Shown here piece by piece: positions 17,855-26,095 of a stretch of DNA of 64,000 nucleotides (position 1 is its first letter; each line of letters starts with the position of its first letter). The translations under genes and the position numbers were made by a program. Source of the stretch: Pseudoalteromonas sp. DL-6 (GTDB lineage Bacteria > Pseudomonadota > Gammaproteobacteria > Enterobacterales > Alteromonadaceae); assembly GCF_004328665.1 (NCBI RefSeq), contig NZ_CP019770.1, positions 992,001-1,056,000 on the forward strand. The letters run 5' to 3'. The notes beneath the pieces are model-generated. The model made no database searches. It was not told the origin of the DNA and saw only the letters and a program-made list of their open reading frames with translations.

Positions 17855-19585
17855 TTAACTTGCTGATGCTGATTTATCAGTACCCAAGTAGCGTTTTGCT
17901 TTGCTTGGTTTTACTTTTTCAAGATCAACCAATACTAGGCCATCAATACAATTATTGAATTGTGGATCAATACTAAAGCTTAAAAATTTAACTCCATTTG
18001 GTTCGCATAGCTCTGTATATTGTTTAAATAGTGTGGGTACATGCGTCCCCATATTAGCGAGTATGTGTTTAAGCTCTACAAAATCTTCTTTTATATTGTT
18101 ACCCTCGAACAAGTTAGTGCACTGAGTTTGCTGATCAGGTGTGTGACGAAAAGCATTGTTAGGCGTTGCGAGTGATTTTTCACAGCCATAATAGTGCTGA
18201 TAATAATGCACTAATAAAGACTTTGCCTGCTCAGGTAGTGCGTTTGACACACTCACCGCACCAAATAAGTAACGGTATTGAGGGTAGCGATTTATAAAAG
18301 CGCCAATACCATACCATAAGTAATCGAGACTTTTTCTGCCCCAATATTTAGGTTGTACAAAGCTTCGCCCTAGCTCTATGCCTTGTTTAAAATAAGGAGT
18401 CATATCTTGGGTATAATTAAATAGGCTATCGGTATAAAGCCCACTTTGTGAGTGTTGTTCAATCACATCCTGTGCACAAGCTAATCGGTAAGCACCCACC
18501 AACTCTAGTGCATGTTCATCCCACAATACTAAGTGCTGATAGTGCATATCGTATTTATCTATGTCTCGGCGGTTTCCACTACCTTCACCTACAGCCCGAA
18601 AAGCGATTTCTCGTAAGCGGCCCAGTTCACGAAATAAGGGAGAGCTTCCTTGGTATTGGTACAAATAAATCACCATGCCATCACTGGTTTTACCTAAATG
18701 TTCGCAGCATTCTATGGCTTTTTTTAATTCTTTTTTACATTCAGGAGAGGCGATCGGAGCATGAGTTTTTAATGGTAGCGTTTTTTTTGTGGTTAAACGG
18801 TATAGTTGCTTACGGATTAGCTCAACCACTTCTTTGTCTTTTAAGTCTGGGATTAAATAAGACTCAGGAGCAATAGAAGCGCCAATTTCAAACTCGAGTG
18901 ATTTTTGACGTTGCTTAAACATTTCTTTTACCAGTAATAAGCTAGCCAGTGGTTTATAAAGCATTGATGCGCCGTAAAACAGCGGGCTATTTCTGGCTTT
19001 AATATAGATAGGCAAAATAGGGCTGTTAGCCTTTTTAGCAATGCGTAAAAAGCCGCTGTTCCATTTGCAGTCTTTTATACCCGTAGGACGAAGTCGAGAA
19101 ACTTCACCGGCAGGGAAAATAAGTAACGCTCCTTCATTTTTTAAGTGCTGGTGGATATTACTCAACTCTTGTTTTTTACTTTGCCCTGATAGGTTATCAA
19201 CGGGCAGCAATAATGAATGCATGGCGTCAACGGTCATTAACATACGATTAGCCACTACTTTTAAATCGGAACGCACTGTTGATAACACATTAATTAATGC
19301 AAGTGCATCTAAGGATCCGATAGGGTGGTTTGCAATAATGACAATTTTCCCTTCACTGGGAATGTTTTCTATTTGCTTAGCTTTGTAGCGAGTTTCAAAG
19401 TCAAGTTCATCAAGCACTTGCTCTACAAATTCTATTCCTTGAAGGTGGGGATAGGCAGTTGCAAAGTTTGTAAATTCTTGTTCATGTAATAAGTAGCTAA
19501 GACTTTTCTTTACCATTTTTTTTATTTTAAATGAGTTAGTTAACTGTGGTAAATTGGTTGCTATTACTTTATCTACACTGATCAT
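17855..19585 (-). CDS. OlsF-like two-domain acyltransferase (probable ornithine lipid synthesis)
   Basis: A 576-residue fusion. The N-terminal half is a PlsC/OlsA-like lysophospholipid acyltransferase (about 25-270) with an ANHPIGSLDAL active-site block and FPAGEVSRLRP. The C-terminal half (about 310-500) is a GNAT-like N-acyltransferase of the OlsB type (LREIAFRAVGEG, then DKYDMHYQHLVLWD, GAYRL, LGRSFVQPKYWG). This order matches OlsF, known from Serratia to make both the amide and the ester bond of ornithine lipids. The catalytic His and Asp are separated by five residues, not four. The start is the ATG at 19585, correctly spaced from GAGG; a GTG two codons earlier overlaps that site. Confidence 0.75.
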   Translation of the reverse strand: MISVDKVIATNLPQLTNSFKIKKMVKKSLSYLLHEQEFTNFATAYPHLQGIEFVEQVLDELDFETRYKAKQIENIPSEGKIVIIANHPIGSLDALALINVLSTVRSDLKVVANRMLMTVDAMHSLLLPVDNLSGQSKKQELSNIHQHLKNEGALLIFPAGEVSRLRPTGIKDCKWNSGFLRIAKKANSPILPIYIKARNSPLFYGASMLYKPLASLLLVKEMFKQRQKSLEFEIGASIAPESYLIPDLKDKEVVELIRKQLYRLTTKKTLPLKTHAPIASPECKKELKKAIECCEHLGKTSDGMVIYLYQYQGSSPLFRELGRLREIAFRAVGEGSGNRRDIDKYDMHYQHLVLWDEHALELVGAYRLACAQDVIEQHSQSGLYTDSLFNYTQDMTPYFKQGIELGRSFVQPKYWGRKSLDYLWYGIGAFINRYPQYRYLFGAVSVSNALPEQAKSLLVHYYQHYYGCEKSLATPNNAFRHTPDQQTQCTNLFEGNNIKEDFVELKHILANMGTHVPTLFKQYTELCEPNGVKFLSFSIDPQFNNCIDGLVLVDLEKVKPSKAKRYLGTDKSASAS

Positions 19586-19746
19586 ACGCACCTCTTTTTT
19601 TATACTAGGCTAAGGCCAATATGTTTAGCTTAGAGTGCAGATATGACAATACGCGGTCAGTTGTGTGACTTTTTAAAACCGTTTACTTACTATTGAATTT
19701 AACCATATCAGTACTATTATTTACGGTTACTTTTTAAGGAATCATC

Positions 19747-20667
19747 ATGTCAGTTTTAGTCGCGATTACCGGTCGAGATAGCACAAAATTAATTGCAAAA
19801 ATGCAATCACAATTACCCAATATTCACATTGAGCAGCTTGATGATTGCCAAGATTTTGCAAGTGTGGAATTTGTACTGGCTTGGAATGCGCCCGCGTCTT
19901 TATGGCCAAAGTTGATAAATTTGAAAGCGGTGTCATCGTTTGGTGCTGGGGTTGATAGTATCGATTTATGTTTACTACCTGCACATGTTGAAGTAGTGCG
20001 CATTGTCGATAAACAGTTAGCCAACGACATGGCTGAATATGTACTTACTCATGTATTAGCGCAAAAATTGCGATTAAAAGAATATTTCTTAAAACAACAG
20101 CAAAGTGAATGGAAGCCCAAAAGAGCGTATAGGCACGATCGAGTCAGTATTTTAGGGTTTGGCGAATTAGGCCAAGCCTGTGCCTACAGGTTGGCTAATA
20201 ATGGCTTTAAAGTTAATGCTTGGAGCCGAAGCCCTAAAACATCAACGATAGCAGCACTCTACCATGGTGATCAGGGCTTAAATGATATGTTAGTGAATAC
20301 AGATTATTTAATCTGCCTATTGCCACTTACTAGCAATACCAAAGGTATTATTAATCAACAGTTGCTTAAGCAACTTCCTGAGCATGCCGTGGTTATTAAT
20401 GTGGCCCGAGGTGAGCATGTCGTTGAAGCTGATTTGCTCGATGCGCTCAATAACGCACGTTTACGAGCAGCAACGCTTGATGTATTTGCCTGTGAGCCAC
20501 TACCAAGCGAACACCCTTATTGGCAGCACCCAAATATTACTTTAACGCCGCACTGTGCTGCGTTGTCAGATCTAGATAGTGTTATTAAGCAAATAGCAGA
20601 AAATATTTTGCGTTTGAAAGCGAGACAACCATTAATAAATTGTATTAATAAGCAGCAAGGTTATTAA
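19747..20667 (+). CDS. D-2-hydroxyacid dehydrogenase (glyoxylate/hydroxypyruvate reductase A-like)
   Basis: NAD(P)-dependent 2-hydroxyacid dehydrogenase of 306 residues, similar to GhrA, which reduces glyoxylate or hydroxypyruvate. The nucleotide-binding glycine motif is VSILGFGELGQACAYRL (about 133-150). The catalytic triad of the family is visible: Arg in VINVARGEHVV, Glu in VFACEPLPSEHPYW and His in LTPHCAALSD. An AAGGA site stands before the ATG. It is divergent from the acyltransferase gene. The substrate is not certain. Confidence 0.88.
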   Translation: MSVLVAITGRDSTKLIAKMQSQLPNIHIEQLDDCQDFASVEFVLAWNAPASLWPKLINLKAVSSFGAGVDSIDLCLLPAHVEVVRIVDKQLANDMAEYVLTHVLAQKLRLKEYFLKQQQSEWKPKRAYRHDRVSILGFGELGQACAYRLANNGFKVNAWSRSPKTSTIAALYHGDQGLNDMLVNTDYLICLLPLTSNTKGIINQQLLKQLPEHAVVINVARGEHVVEADLLDALNNARLRAATLDVFACEPLPSEHPYWQHPNITLTPHCAALSDLDSVIKQIAENILRLKARQPLINCINKQQGY

Positions 20668-20717
20668 TTTAGAGTTATTGGCCTTCAAGGATTAAAATTT
20701 GTTTAATTTTTAACAGA

Positions 20718-20763
20718 AACAGCTTGTTAACATTTGTAATTTTTACTATTGTTAAAAGCTGTT
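20718..20763 (+). promoter_or_regulatory. long hairpin upstream of the 37-residue ORF
   Basis: AACAGCTTGTTAAC can pair with GTTAAAAGCTGTT, giving about 13 base pairs with one bulged G and a 19-base loop. It lies 28 bases before the small ORF and 50 bases after the dehydrogenase stop. No U run follows, so it is more likely a structured leader than a terminator. Confidence 0.4.
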
Positions 20764-20791
20764 CTAACAAAAATAATAAATAGGATGAATT

Positions 20792-20905
20792 ATGAAACCC
20801 AATCAAGGGGGCGCAAAAATTAGCATTGTGGTTGTATCTATCATTATTTTAGGAATATCTGCGTGGTTTAATCAAGCTAATGCGGCAGCGTTGATGCTTA
20901 ACTAA
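20792..20905 (+). CDS. 37-residue single-span membrane peptide, unknown function
   Basis: A short frame not recognised as any family. It begins MKPNQGGAKISIVVVSIIIL: a polar, basic start, one hydrophobic stretch (about residues 10-26), then WFNQANAAALMLN. It could be a small membrane peptide or a signal peptide with an ANA-type cleavage site. Support: an AGGA ribosome site six bases before the ATG, its own space between two genes, a hairpin upstream, and a second hairpin just past the stop. Against: short size and no recognised homologue. Confidence 0.5.
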   Translation: MKPNQGGAKISIVVVSIIILGISAWFNQANAAALMLN

Positions 20906-20915
20906 CCCTTATTAG

Positions 20916-20944
20916 CACAGCAAGATTTAACTGCGCTTGCTGTG
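20916..20944. terminator. hairpin between the small ORF and smrA
   Basis: Nine-bp stem CACAGCAAG / CTTGCTGTG with an 11-base loop, overlapping the last codons of smrA on the other strand. U-rich sequence follows on the plus strand, so it may terminate the small ORF transcript. Confidence 0.5.
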
Positions 20945-21508
20945 AATTTCTCTGTTTTGATGCTTTTTATCATCACTCTTCTTTAGTAAGACATATGTTG
21001 CCCCACTTCCTCCATGCTGCCTGAGTGCAGTGTGAAATGCTAAAACACAAGGAATTGTTTGCAGCCACTGATTTACGTAACTTTTTAAAATACCCGGTTT
21101 GGCTTTATTTTTAATGCCTATTCCATGACGAACAAGAACCATTCTTATATTGCGATTGTGGCAATCTTTAATAAAGGCCTGCAACGAAGCATGGGCATTT
21201 TTTAAAAGTTGCCCGTGTAAATCTAACGTCGCATCGAGCTGATATTTAGCTAATCTTACATTTTTAAAAACCGGGCTTTGCACGCCATCTCGTTTAAAGC
21301 TTAATATGGCGAGTGGGTCGAGCAATTCAAGTGGTTCATCTAACGGATTAAATTGTTCACTGTTTAAATTTGATTGTGCAGCTTTGTTTTTTTCTTGCTG
21401 TGCGATAACCGTTTTATGGCTTTTAGATGGTAATGTCACGGTGTCATGACTGATAGGGGTAACATCCTCCATAGAGGATAAGAATAAATCGAAATCTGAC
21501 AACGGCAT
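20927..21508 (-). CDS. smrA: Smr domain DNA endonuclease SmrA
   Basis: Small MutS-related (Smr) domain protein of 193 residues; SmrA of E. coli has DNA nicking activity. The Smr domain fills the C-terminal half (about 95-180) with the LDLHG motif, the glycine-containing loop VRHGIGIKNK, where many members have HGKG, and GGSGATYVLL. The N-terminal part (FDLFLSSMEDVTPI) matches the leader region found in proteobacterial SmrA/SmrB. Its 3' end meets the small ORF on the other strand. Confidence 0.9.
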   Translation of the reverse strand: MPLSDFDLFLSSMEDVTPISHDTVTLPSKSHKTVIAQQEKNKAAQSNLNSEQFNPLDEPLELLDPLAILSFKRDGVQSPVFKNVRLAKYQLDATLDLHGQLLKNAHASLQAFIKDCHNRNIRMVLVRHGIGIKNKAKPGILKSYVNQWLQTIPCVLAFHTALRQHGGSGATYVLLKKSDDKKHQNREIHSKRS

Positions 21509-21589
21509 GGGCTTATCTCAAATTAGGCTAATACGAGATAAATTTTAACTTAGTTCAAACTAAGACCCAAGATTTTTAAAGCTGTGGAA

Positions 21590-21615
21590 TAAAAAAAGCC
21601 CAGATAAACTGGGCT
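21590..21615 (-). terminator. terminator after the 81-residue membrane protein gene
   Basis: Seven-bp stem AGCCCAG / CTGGGCT with a five-base loop, followed on the minus strand by seven U. It lies 24 bases past the stop codon of the small membrane protein gene. Confidence 0.8.
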
Positions 21616-21639
21616 ATAAAATATTCTAAGGGGAAGTAA

Positions 21640-21885
21640 TTAGTGTTGAGATACAGTAAATTGCCCAAATGTATAAACTTTGAACAAGTAAAATGTGTTG
21701 ATCAAAACTAAACTCATATTTGAAATAATACTCGACGACATAAGATCTAAGCTAAATGATAGGAATAACAAACCACAGGCACTAATCGCAGCAACGCGAA
21801 GCAGTGTCAGTTGGTTAATAAAGAATGCACCTAAACCTAGTGCAAGTAGTAATGTATTTAAAAGCCAATCTAGCTCGTTTAGCAT
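21640..21885 (-). CDS. 81-residue integral membrane protein, unknown function
   Basis: A small, very hydrophobic protein with about three membrane segments (LLNTLLLALGLGAFFI, then VAAISACGLLFLSFSL, then SLVLINTFYLFKVYTF). I do not recognise it with certainty; the asparagine in the last helix and the overall layout recall small YgjV/CBU_0592-like membrane proteins. It has its own terminator, and an AT-rich gap separates it from the next gene upstream, so it looks like a real single-gene unit. Confidence 0.65.
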   Translation of the reverse strand: MLNELDWLLNTLLLALGLGAFFINQLTLLRVAAISACGLLFLSFSLDLMSSSIISNMSLVLINTFYLFKVYTFGQFTVSQH

Positions 21886-21991
21886 GGTCGTTTCAATAGT
21901 TCAGTTGTTGAAAAAAGGAGCGCCATTATGTTGATCTTTTGCACAGCTTTCAACCAAGTAATTTTAAATTTTCAGATTAGTTTTTTTAATG

Positions 21992-22411
21992 TTAAAAGTA
22001 AGTGAGTAATACTGAAAATATTCCCTCTTCAGCAATAATTCGGTATTTTTGGCAGCTTTGCGGTTGCTGTAAATCAATACATAAATAAAGTGTTCTTCGC
22101 TGCGTATCAAGTCGCGGATGTAGGGTTGAGTCCATTAGCTTTGGTTCGCTTGAAAATCCCCCTGGCCAATACACACTTTGGCTCACCATAGACGATTTTT
22201 TATAAGTAAGTAAGCTTGGCTTTGGCACTAAAACAAGTATAAGTAATGATATCGTGAAAAGAAAAAACAGGGTCAGCTTGATACCACGCTTAGTGTTCTT
22301 TGATTGCGGCTTTAATTGTGAGCCAAGGTTTGCAAGCTTATTAGTGGGTGTAGGTTTAACAGTAATCGTTTTATTTTTTTTGCGGCGACTCTTTTTTGTG
22401 GTTTTCGACAT
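21992..22411 (-). CDS. basic single-span membrane protein, unknown function
   Basis: A 139-residue protein not recognised. The first 40 residues are very rich in Lys, Arg, Thr and Asn (SKTTKKSRRKKNKTI), then comes one membrane segment (about 45-62, LTLFFLFTISLLILVLVP) and a roughly 75-residue outer part containing two cysteines close together (CIDLQQPQSC). By the positive-inside rule the basic tail is cytoplasmic and the Cys pair periplasmic. It is divergent from the receiver gene. Confidence 0.65.
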   Translation of the reverse strand: MSKTTKKSRRKKNKTITVKPTPTNKLANLGSQLKPQSKNTKRGIKLTLFFLFTISLLILVLVPKPSLLTYKKSSMVSQSVYWPGGFSSEPKLMDSTLHPRLDTQRRTLYLCIDLQQPQSCQKYRIIAEEGIFSVLLTYF

Positions 22412-22519
22412 AAAGCAAATCTGGCCTTTTTAGCTTAGCTCTCTATAATAAAGTAAATATTTGTATTTTAAGCAAATCACCAATTTCGCAGACATGGCTT
22501 TAGCCTATAAGGATTATAT

Positions 22520-22903
22520 ATGAATACGCAGCTATCTATTTTGATTGTTGATGATGTTAGCACTGTGCGTAGCTTTTTGAGTCAAACCCTGATGCATTTA
22601 GGGATAGAGAATGTAAAAGAGGCGTCAACGGCCGCGCAGTGTATTAGCGAGTGTCGTGCAGCCAATTTTAATATTATATTTTTAGATATAGAGCTACCTG
22701 ATGGCGACGGTAAAGAGCTTATTGCGCAAATTAATGAGTTATCACCAGAGACAAACGTGGTGATGGTGTCGGCGCATTCAGGCGTTGAAAATGTGAAAGA
22801 TGCGATAGATAGAGGGGCAAAAGGATTTGTGGTTAAGCCCTTTTCTCCAAAGAAAATTGCGGCGATGCTGAAAAAGTTTTATCCAGAGCTGGATAACGTT
22901 TAA
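22520..22903 (+). CDS. stand-alone CheY-like response regulator
   Basis: Single receiver domain of 127 residues with no output domain. The acidic pocket is LIVDDVS near residue 10, the phospho-acceptor Asp lies in IIFLDIELPDGDG (about 56), the switch Ser in VMVSAHSG and the conserved Lys in FVVKPFSP. It should relay phosphate to another protein by interaction, as CheY or Spo0F do. No histidine kinase lies next to it, so the partner is unknown. It faces rpsT across a shared terminator. Confidence 0.9.
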   Translation: MNTQLSILIVDDVSTVRSFLSQTLMHLGIENVKEASTAAQCISECRAANFNIIFLDIELPDGDGKELIAQINELSPETNVVMVSAHSGVENVKDAIDRGAKGFVVKPFSPKKIAAMLKKFYPELDNV

Positions 22904-22925
22904 GGGGCGCATTTATTTTGGGCAA

Positions 22926-22953
22926 AAAAAAACCGGCAAAAGCCGGTTTTTTT
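22926..22953. terminator. bidirectional terminator between receiver gene and rpsT
   Basis: Stem A7CCGGC / GCCGGT7 with loop AAAA, with long A and U runs on both sides. A strong intrinsic terminator for both converging genes. Confidence 0.9.
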
Positions 22954-22970
22954 AATCTTGCAAAAACAAA

Positions 22971-23231
22971 TTATAGCGCTTTAATTTTAGCAGCTAAACG
23001 GCTCTTATGACGAGCAGCTTTGTTTTTGTGGATTAGACCCTTAGTTGCGTAACGGTCTAGGATAGGTGTAGCAACAGAAAAAGCTTGCTGTGCAGCTTCT
23101 TTATCGCCAGCTTCAATAGCTACGATTACTTTTTTGAAGTAAGTACGCATCATTGAACGACGGCTTGCGTTGTGCTGACGGTTTTTTTCGCTTGTGATAG
23201 CGCGTTTTTTTGCAGACTTGATGTTAGCCAA
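22971..23231 (-). CDS. rpsT: 30S ribosomal protein S20
   Basis: Primary 16S rRNA-binding protein of the small subunit body, 86 residues, the usual size. The sequence is basic throughout with the family's opening ([21 protein letters not shown]) and closing ([20 protein letters not shown]) blocks. It starts with ATG after TTAGGAG. A good promoter is seen upstream and a terminator downstream, so it is a single-gene unit. Its position divergent from murJ is common in gammaproteobacteria. Confidence 0.98.
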   Translation of the reverse strand: MANIKSAKKRAITSEKNRQHNASRRSMMRTYFKKVIVAIEAGDKEAAQQAFSVATPILDRYATKGLIHKNKAARHKSRLAAKIKAL

Positions 23232-23278
23232 GGTTTGCTCCTAACAATCTTAAATAAAGCTTAAATTAAAGGCCGTGG

Positions 23279-23307
23279 AATATGCCTGTTTTTATCATGA
23301 ATGTCAA
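23279..23307 (-). promoter_or_regulatory. sigma-70 promoter of rpsT
   Basis: On the minus strand, a perfect -35 box TTGACA (23302-23307) and a -10 box CATATT (23279-23284) are separated by 17 bases. This gives a leader of about 40 bases before rpsT. Confidence 0.65.
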
Positions 23308-23484
23308 TTTAATTTTAACAATCCAAGAAAAACTGCTCCTTATAACGAACATCAATTTGCCGCTTTAGCAGTTAATAGCGCTATTGTAACAAAGCAAGGG
23401 GCTCCAGCCTAGTGCTTTAAAGCGATTTATAAAAAAGACTATGGCATAATTAACTTAATTGCTGATTTTTAATATGGATTCATA

Positions 23485-25065
23485 GTGTCAAAAGGTTTGT
23501 TTCGTTCTGGGATGATTGTAAGTGCAATGACAATGATCTCGCGTATTTTAGGGCTAGTACGAGATGCCGTCGTAGCTAACTTGTTGGGCGCAGGCGCTGC
23601 GGCCGATGTATTTTTATTTGCTAACCGTATTCCTAATTTTTTACGCCGTTTATTTGCCGAAGGGGCTTTTGCGCAAGCATTTGTACCGGTATTAAGTGAA
23701 ATTAAACAGCAGCAAGGCGATGAGAAGGTCAGAATATTTGTTGCCCAAGCCGCCGGCACGTTAGGCACTATTTTACTGATAGTGACGCTCTTTGGTGTGA
23801 TAGCGTCACCTGTTATTGCTGCTTTATTCGGCACTGGTTGGTTTATTGATTGGTGGCAAGGTGGCCCTGACGCAGAAAAGTTTGAGCTTGCCAGTTCGCT
23901 ATTAAAACTCACTTTTCCTTATTTGTTTTTTGTAAGCCTTGTGGCGCTCAGTGGCGCTGTGATGAACGTTTATAATCGTTTTGCCGTTGCGGCTTTTACC
24001 CCGGTTTTACTCAATGTATCTATTATTAGTTGTGCCATTTTATTACATGATCAGTTTTCTGTAGGCGCTTATGCGTTAGCTGTTGGCGTGTTTTTAGGAG
24101 GCGTGGTACAGCTATTATTTCAACTGCCGTTTTTGTATAAAGCAAAAATGCTAGCGCGCCCGCGCTGGGGTTGGCAAGATGAAAATGTGAAAAAAGTACG
24201 CAAGTTAATGCTCCCAGCCTTATTTGGTGTATCAATTAGTCAAATTAACTTATTACTCGATACGGTAATAGCTTCATTATTGATGACAGGCTCTATCGCT
24301 TGGCTGTATTACTCAGATAGACTGATTGAATTCCCACTTGGTTTATTTGGCATTGGTATTGCGACGGTTATTTTACCTGCGCTGTCAAAATTACACAGCA
24401 GTAAAAAAAGTAGCGACTTTCAACATACCCTAGATTGGGGAGTGAGGTTTGTGATTTTTTTAGGGCTTCCAGCAATGATAGGATTGATGATTATAAGCCC
24501 ACTTATTATTACCGTGCTGTTTGATCATGGCGCTTTCAAAGAAGCGGGTATTGATCATGTTAAGGCGGTGAGCTTGGGGGTTGTTGCTTACTCAGTGGGA
24601 TTAGTCAGCTTTATGTTAATTAAAGTGCTCGCGCCAGGGTTTTATTCTCGCCAAGATACTAAAACACCGGTACGCATTGGTATTATTACTTTGGTACTAA
24701 ATATGGTGTTTAACATTATGTTAGCGCCATTTATTGGCTATTTAGGCTTGGCACTGGCAACCTCAATGTCAGCCAGCTGTAATGCTTATTTACTTTACCG
24801 ACAACTAAAAAAAGAGAATGTTTATCAGTTTTCCAGCATGAGTGGCTACTTCACTTTGAAGTGCTTGTTGGCAAGTGTAACGATGGGCGCATTGGTTTGG
24901 TTTACCAGTAGACAATATGACTGGGTTAGTTGGCACTTTAGCGAACAAGTTATGTTATTGGTTGTGTTATTAATTATTGCGATGGTTAGTTACTTTTTTA
25001 TGTTGTTTTTGATGGGTGTTAGACTAAATACGATAAAAAGTGTAGCAATTACTGAATCAAATTAA
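23485..25065 (+). CDS. murJ: lipid II flippase MurJ
   Basis: Inner membrane flippase that moves lipid II across the membrane for peptidoglycan synthesis. The 526 residues form about 14 hydrophobic segments of the MVF/MurJ family. The conserved start (SGMIVSAMTMISRILGLVRDAVVANLLGAG, read in two blocks) and the charged segment FANRIPNFLRRLFAEGAFAQAFVP match the essential arginines and glutamate lining the cavity. The start is GTG. It leads the murJ-ribF-ileS-lspA-fkpB-ispH series and is divergent from rpsT. Confidence 0.97.
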   Translation: MSKGLFRSGMIVSAMTMISRILGLVRDAVVANLLGAGAAADVFLFANRIPNFLRRLFAEGAFAQAFVPVLSEIKQQQGDEKVRIFVAQAAGTLGTILLIVTLFGVIASPVIAALFGTGWFIDWWQGGPDAEKFELASSLLKLTFPYLFFVSLVALSGAVMNVYNRFAVAAFTPVLLNVSIISCAILLHDQFSVGAYALAVGVFLGGVVQLLFQLPFLYKAKMLARPRWGWQDENVKKVRKLMLPALFGVSISQINLLLDTVIASLLMTGSIAWLYYSDRLIEFPLGLFGIGIATVILPALSKLHSSKKSSDFQHTLDWGVRFVIFLGLPAMIGLMIISPLIITVLFDHGAFKEAGIDHVKAVSLGVVAYSVGLVSFMLIKVLAPGFYSRQDTKTPVRIGIITLVLNMVFNIMLAPFIGYLGLALATSMSASCNAYLLYRQLKKENVYQFSSMSGYFTLKCLLASVTMGALVWFTSRQYDWVSWHFSEQVMLLVVLLIIAMVSYFFMLFLMGVRLNTIKSVAITESN

Positions 25066-25139
25066 AAAAAAGATTATAATCGGACACTCTGCGGCCCGAG
25101 GTCGCATTTTATCGCTCGCTGAAAAAGGCATTAGGTGGC

Positions 25140-26066
25140 ATGGAGTTAATTAGAGGTATACACAATATACGCCCACAACACTTTGGTTGTGTGCTGACCA
25201 TTGGTAATTTTGATGGTGTTCATTTGGGTCATGCTGCCGTATTAAAAGGGCTTTTAGCTGATGCAAAAGAAAATAATTTACCCAGCACCGTAATGTTATT
25301 TGAGCCTCAGCCACAAGAGTTTTTTGCAAAGAGTAACGCTCCGGCTAGGCTGACTCGACTGCGTGATAAACTACGCTTATTGAGTAACTTAGGAATTGAA
25401 CGCGTTATTTGTATTAGCTTTAATCAGGCTTTTGCAAACATGCATGCCGAGCAGTTTGTTAGCGATATTTTAATTAAAAAGCTGGGCGTTAAAGCATTAA
25501 CGGTTGGTGATGATTTTAGGTTTGGTAAACAGCGCCAAGGTAACTTTAGTCTATTGGCAACTATGGGCACCCAAGCGGGAATGAGTGTTAAAAGCACTGC
25601 CAGCTTTAGGCAATTAAATGCTAGAGTAAGCAGCACCTTGATACGAGAAGCGCTTGCTGAAGGTGACCTAGTTAGTGCAAAAGTTATGCTTGGGCATAAT
25701 TATGCAATATCTGGACGTGTTATTCATGGCTGGAAGAAAGGCCGCGAACTGGGTTTTAGAACGGCAAATATTGCGCTAAAACGTCAAGTTTGTCCGGTCA
25801 ATGGTGTATTTGCGGTTCAAGTGATGATCGCAGGAAAGCAAGTTTTTGGGGTGGCTAACATTGGAAACAAACCCACGTTTAATGGAACTCGTGCCTTATT
25901 AGAAGTTCATCTTTTTGATTTTGCACAAGATATTTATGGACAATTTATGCATGTGGAGCTAATTGAAAAACTCCGCAATGAGAAAAAATTCGAGACATTA
26001 ACACAACTGACGGCACAAATAGCAACCGATGTTGCCGCCGCTAAGCAGTGTTTTGGTTTAAATTAG
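25140..26066 (+). CDS. ribF: bifunctional riboflavin kinase / FAD synthetase
   Basis: Makes FMN from riboflavin and ATP, then FAD. The N-terminal nucleotidyltransferase domain (about 1-180) has the TIGNFDGVHLGHAAVL motif and TVGDDFRFGKQRQG; the C-terminal riboflavin kinase domain (about 185-305) has GRVIHGWKKGRELGFRTANI and GVANIGNKPTFNG. The 308 residues are typical. It lies 74 bases after murJ and 29 before ileS, so it is probably cotranscribed. Confidence 0.97.
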   Translation: MELIRGIHNIRPQHFGCVLTIGNFDGVHLGHAAVLKGLLADAKENNLPSTVMLFEPQPQEFFAKSNAPARLTRLRDKLRLLSNLGIERVICISFNQAFANMHAEQFVSDILIKKLGVKALTVGDDFRFGKQRQGNFSLLATMGTQAGMSVKSTASFRQLNARVSSTLIREALAEGDLVSAKVMLGHNYAISGRVIHGWKKGRELGFRTANIALKRQVCPVNGVFAVQVMIAGKQVFGVANIGNKPTFNGTRALLEVHLFDFAQDIYGQFMHVELIEKLRNEKKFETLTQLTAQIATDVAAAKQCFGLN

Positions 26067-26095
26067 GTAGCCGATAGAAACGGAAAGTAGGATTA

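Noticed and set aside
18448..18876. 142-codon frame on the plus strand
   Set aside because: Lies fully opposite the acyltransferase gene, has no ribosome site and no family resemblance.
23469..23912. 147-codon frame on the minus strand
   Set aside because: Antisense to the start of murJ; its low-complexity Ala/Asn/Ser/Lys composition is typical of a shadow frame.
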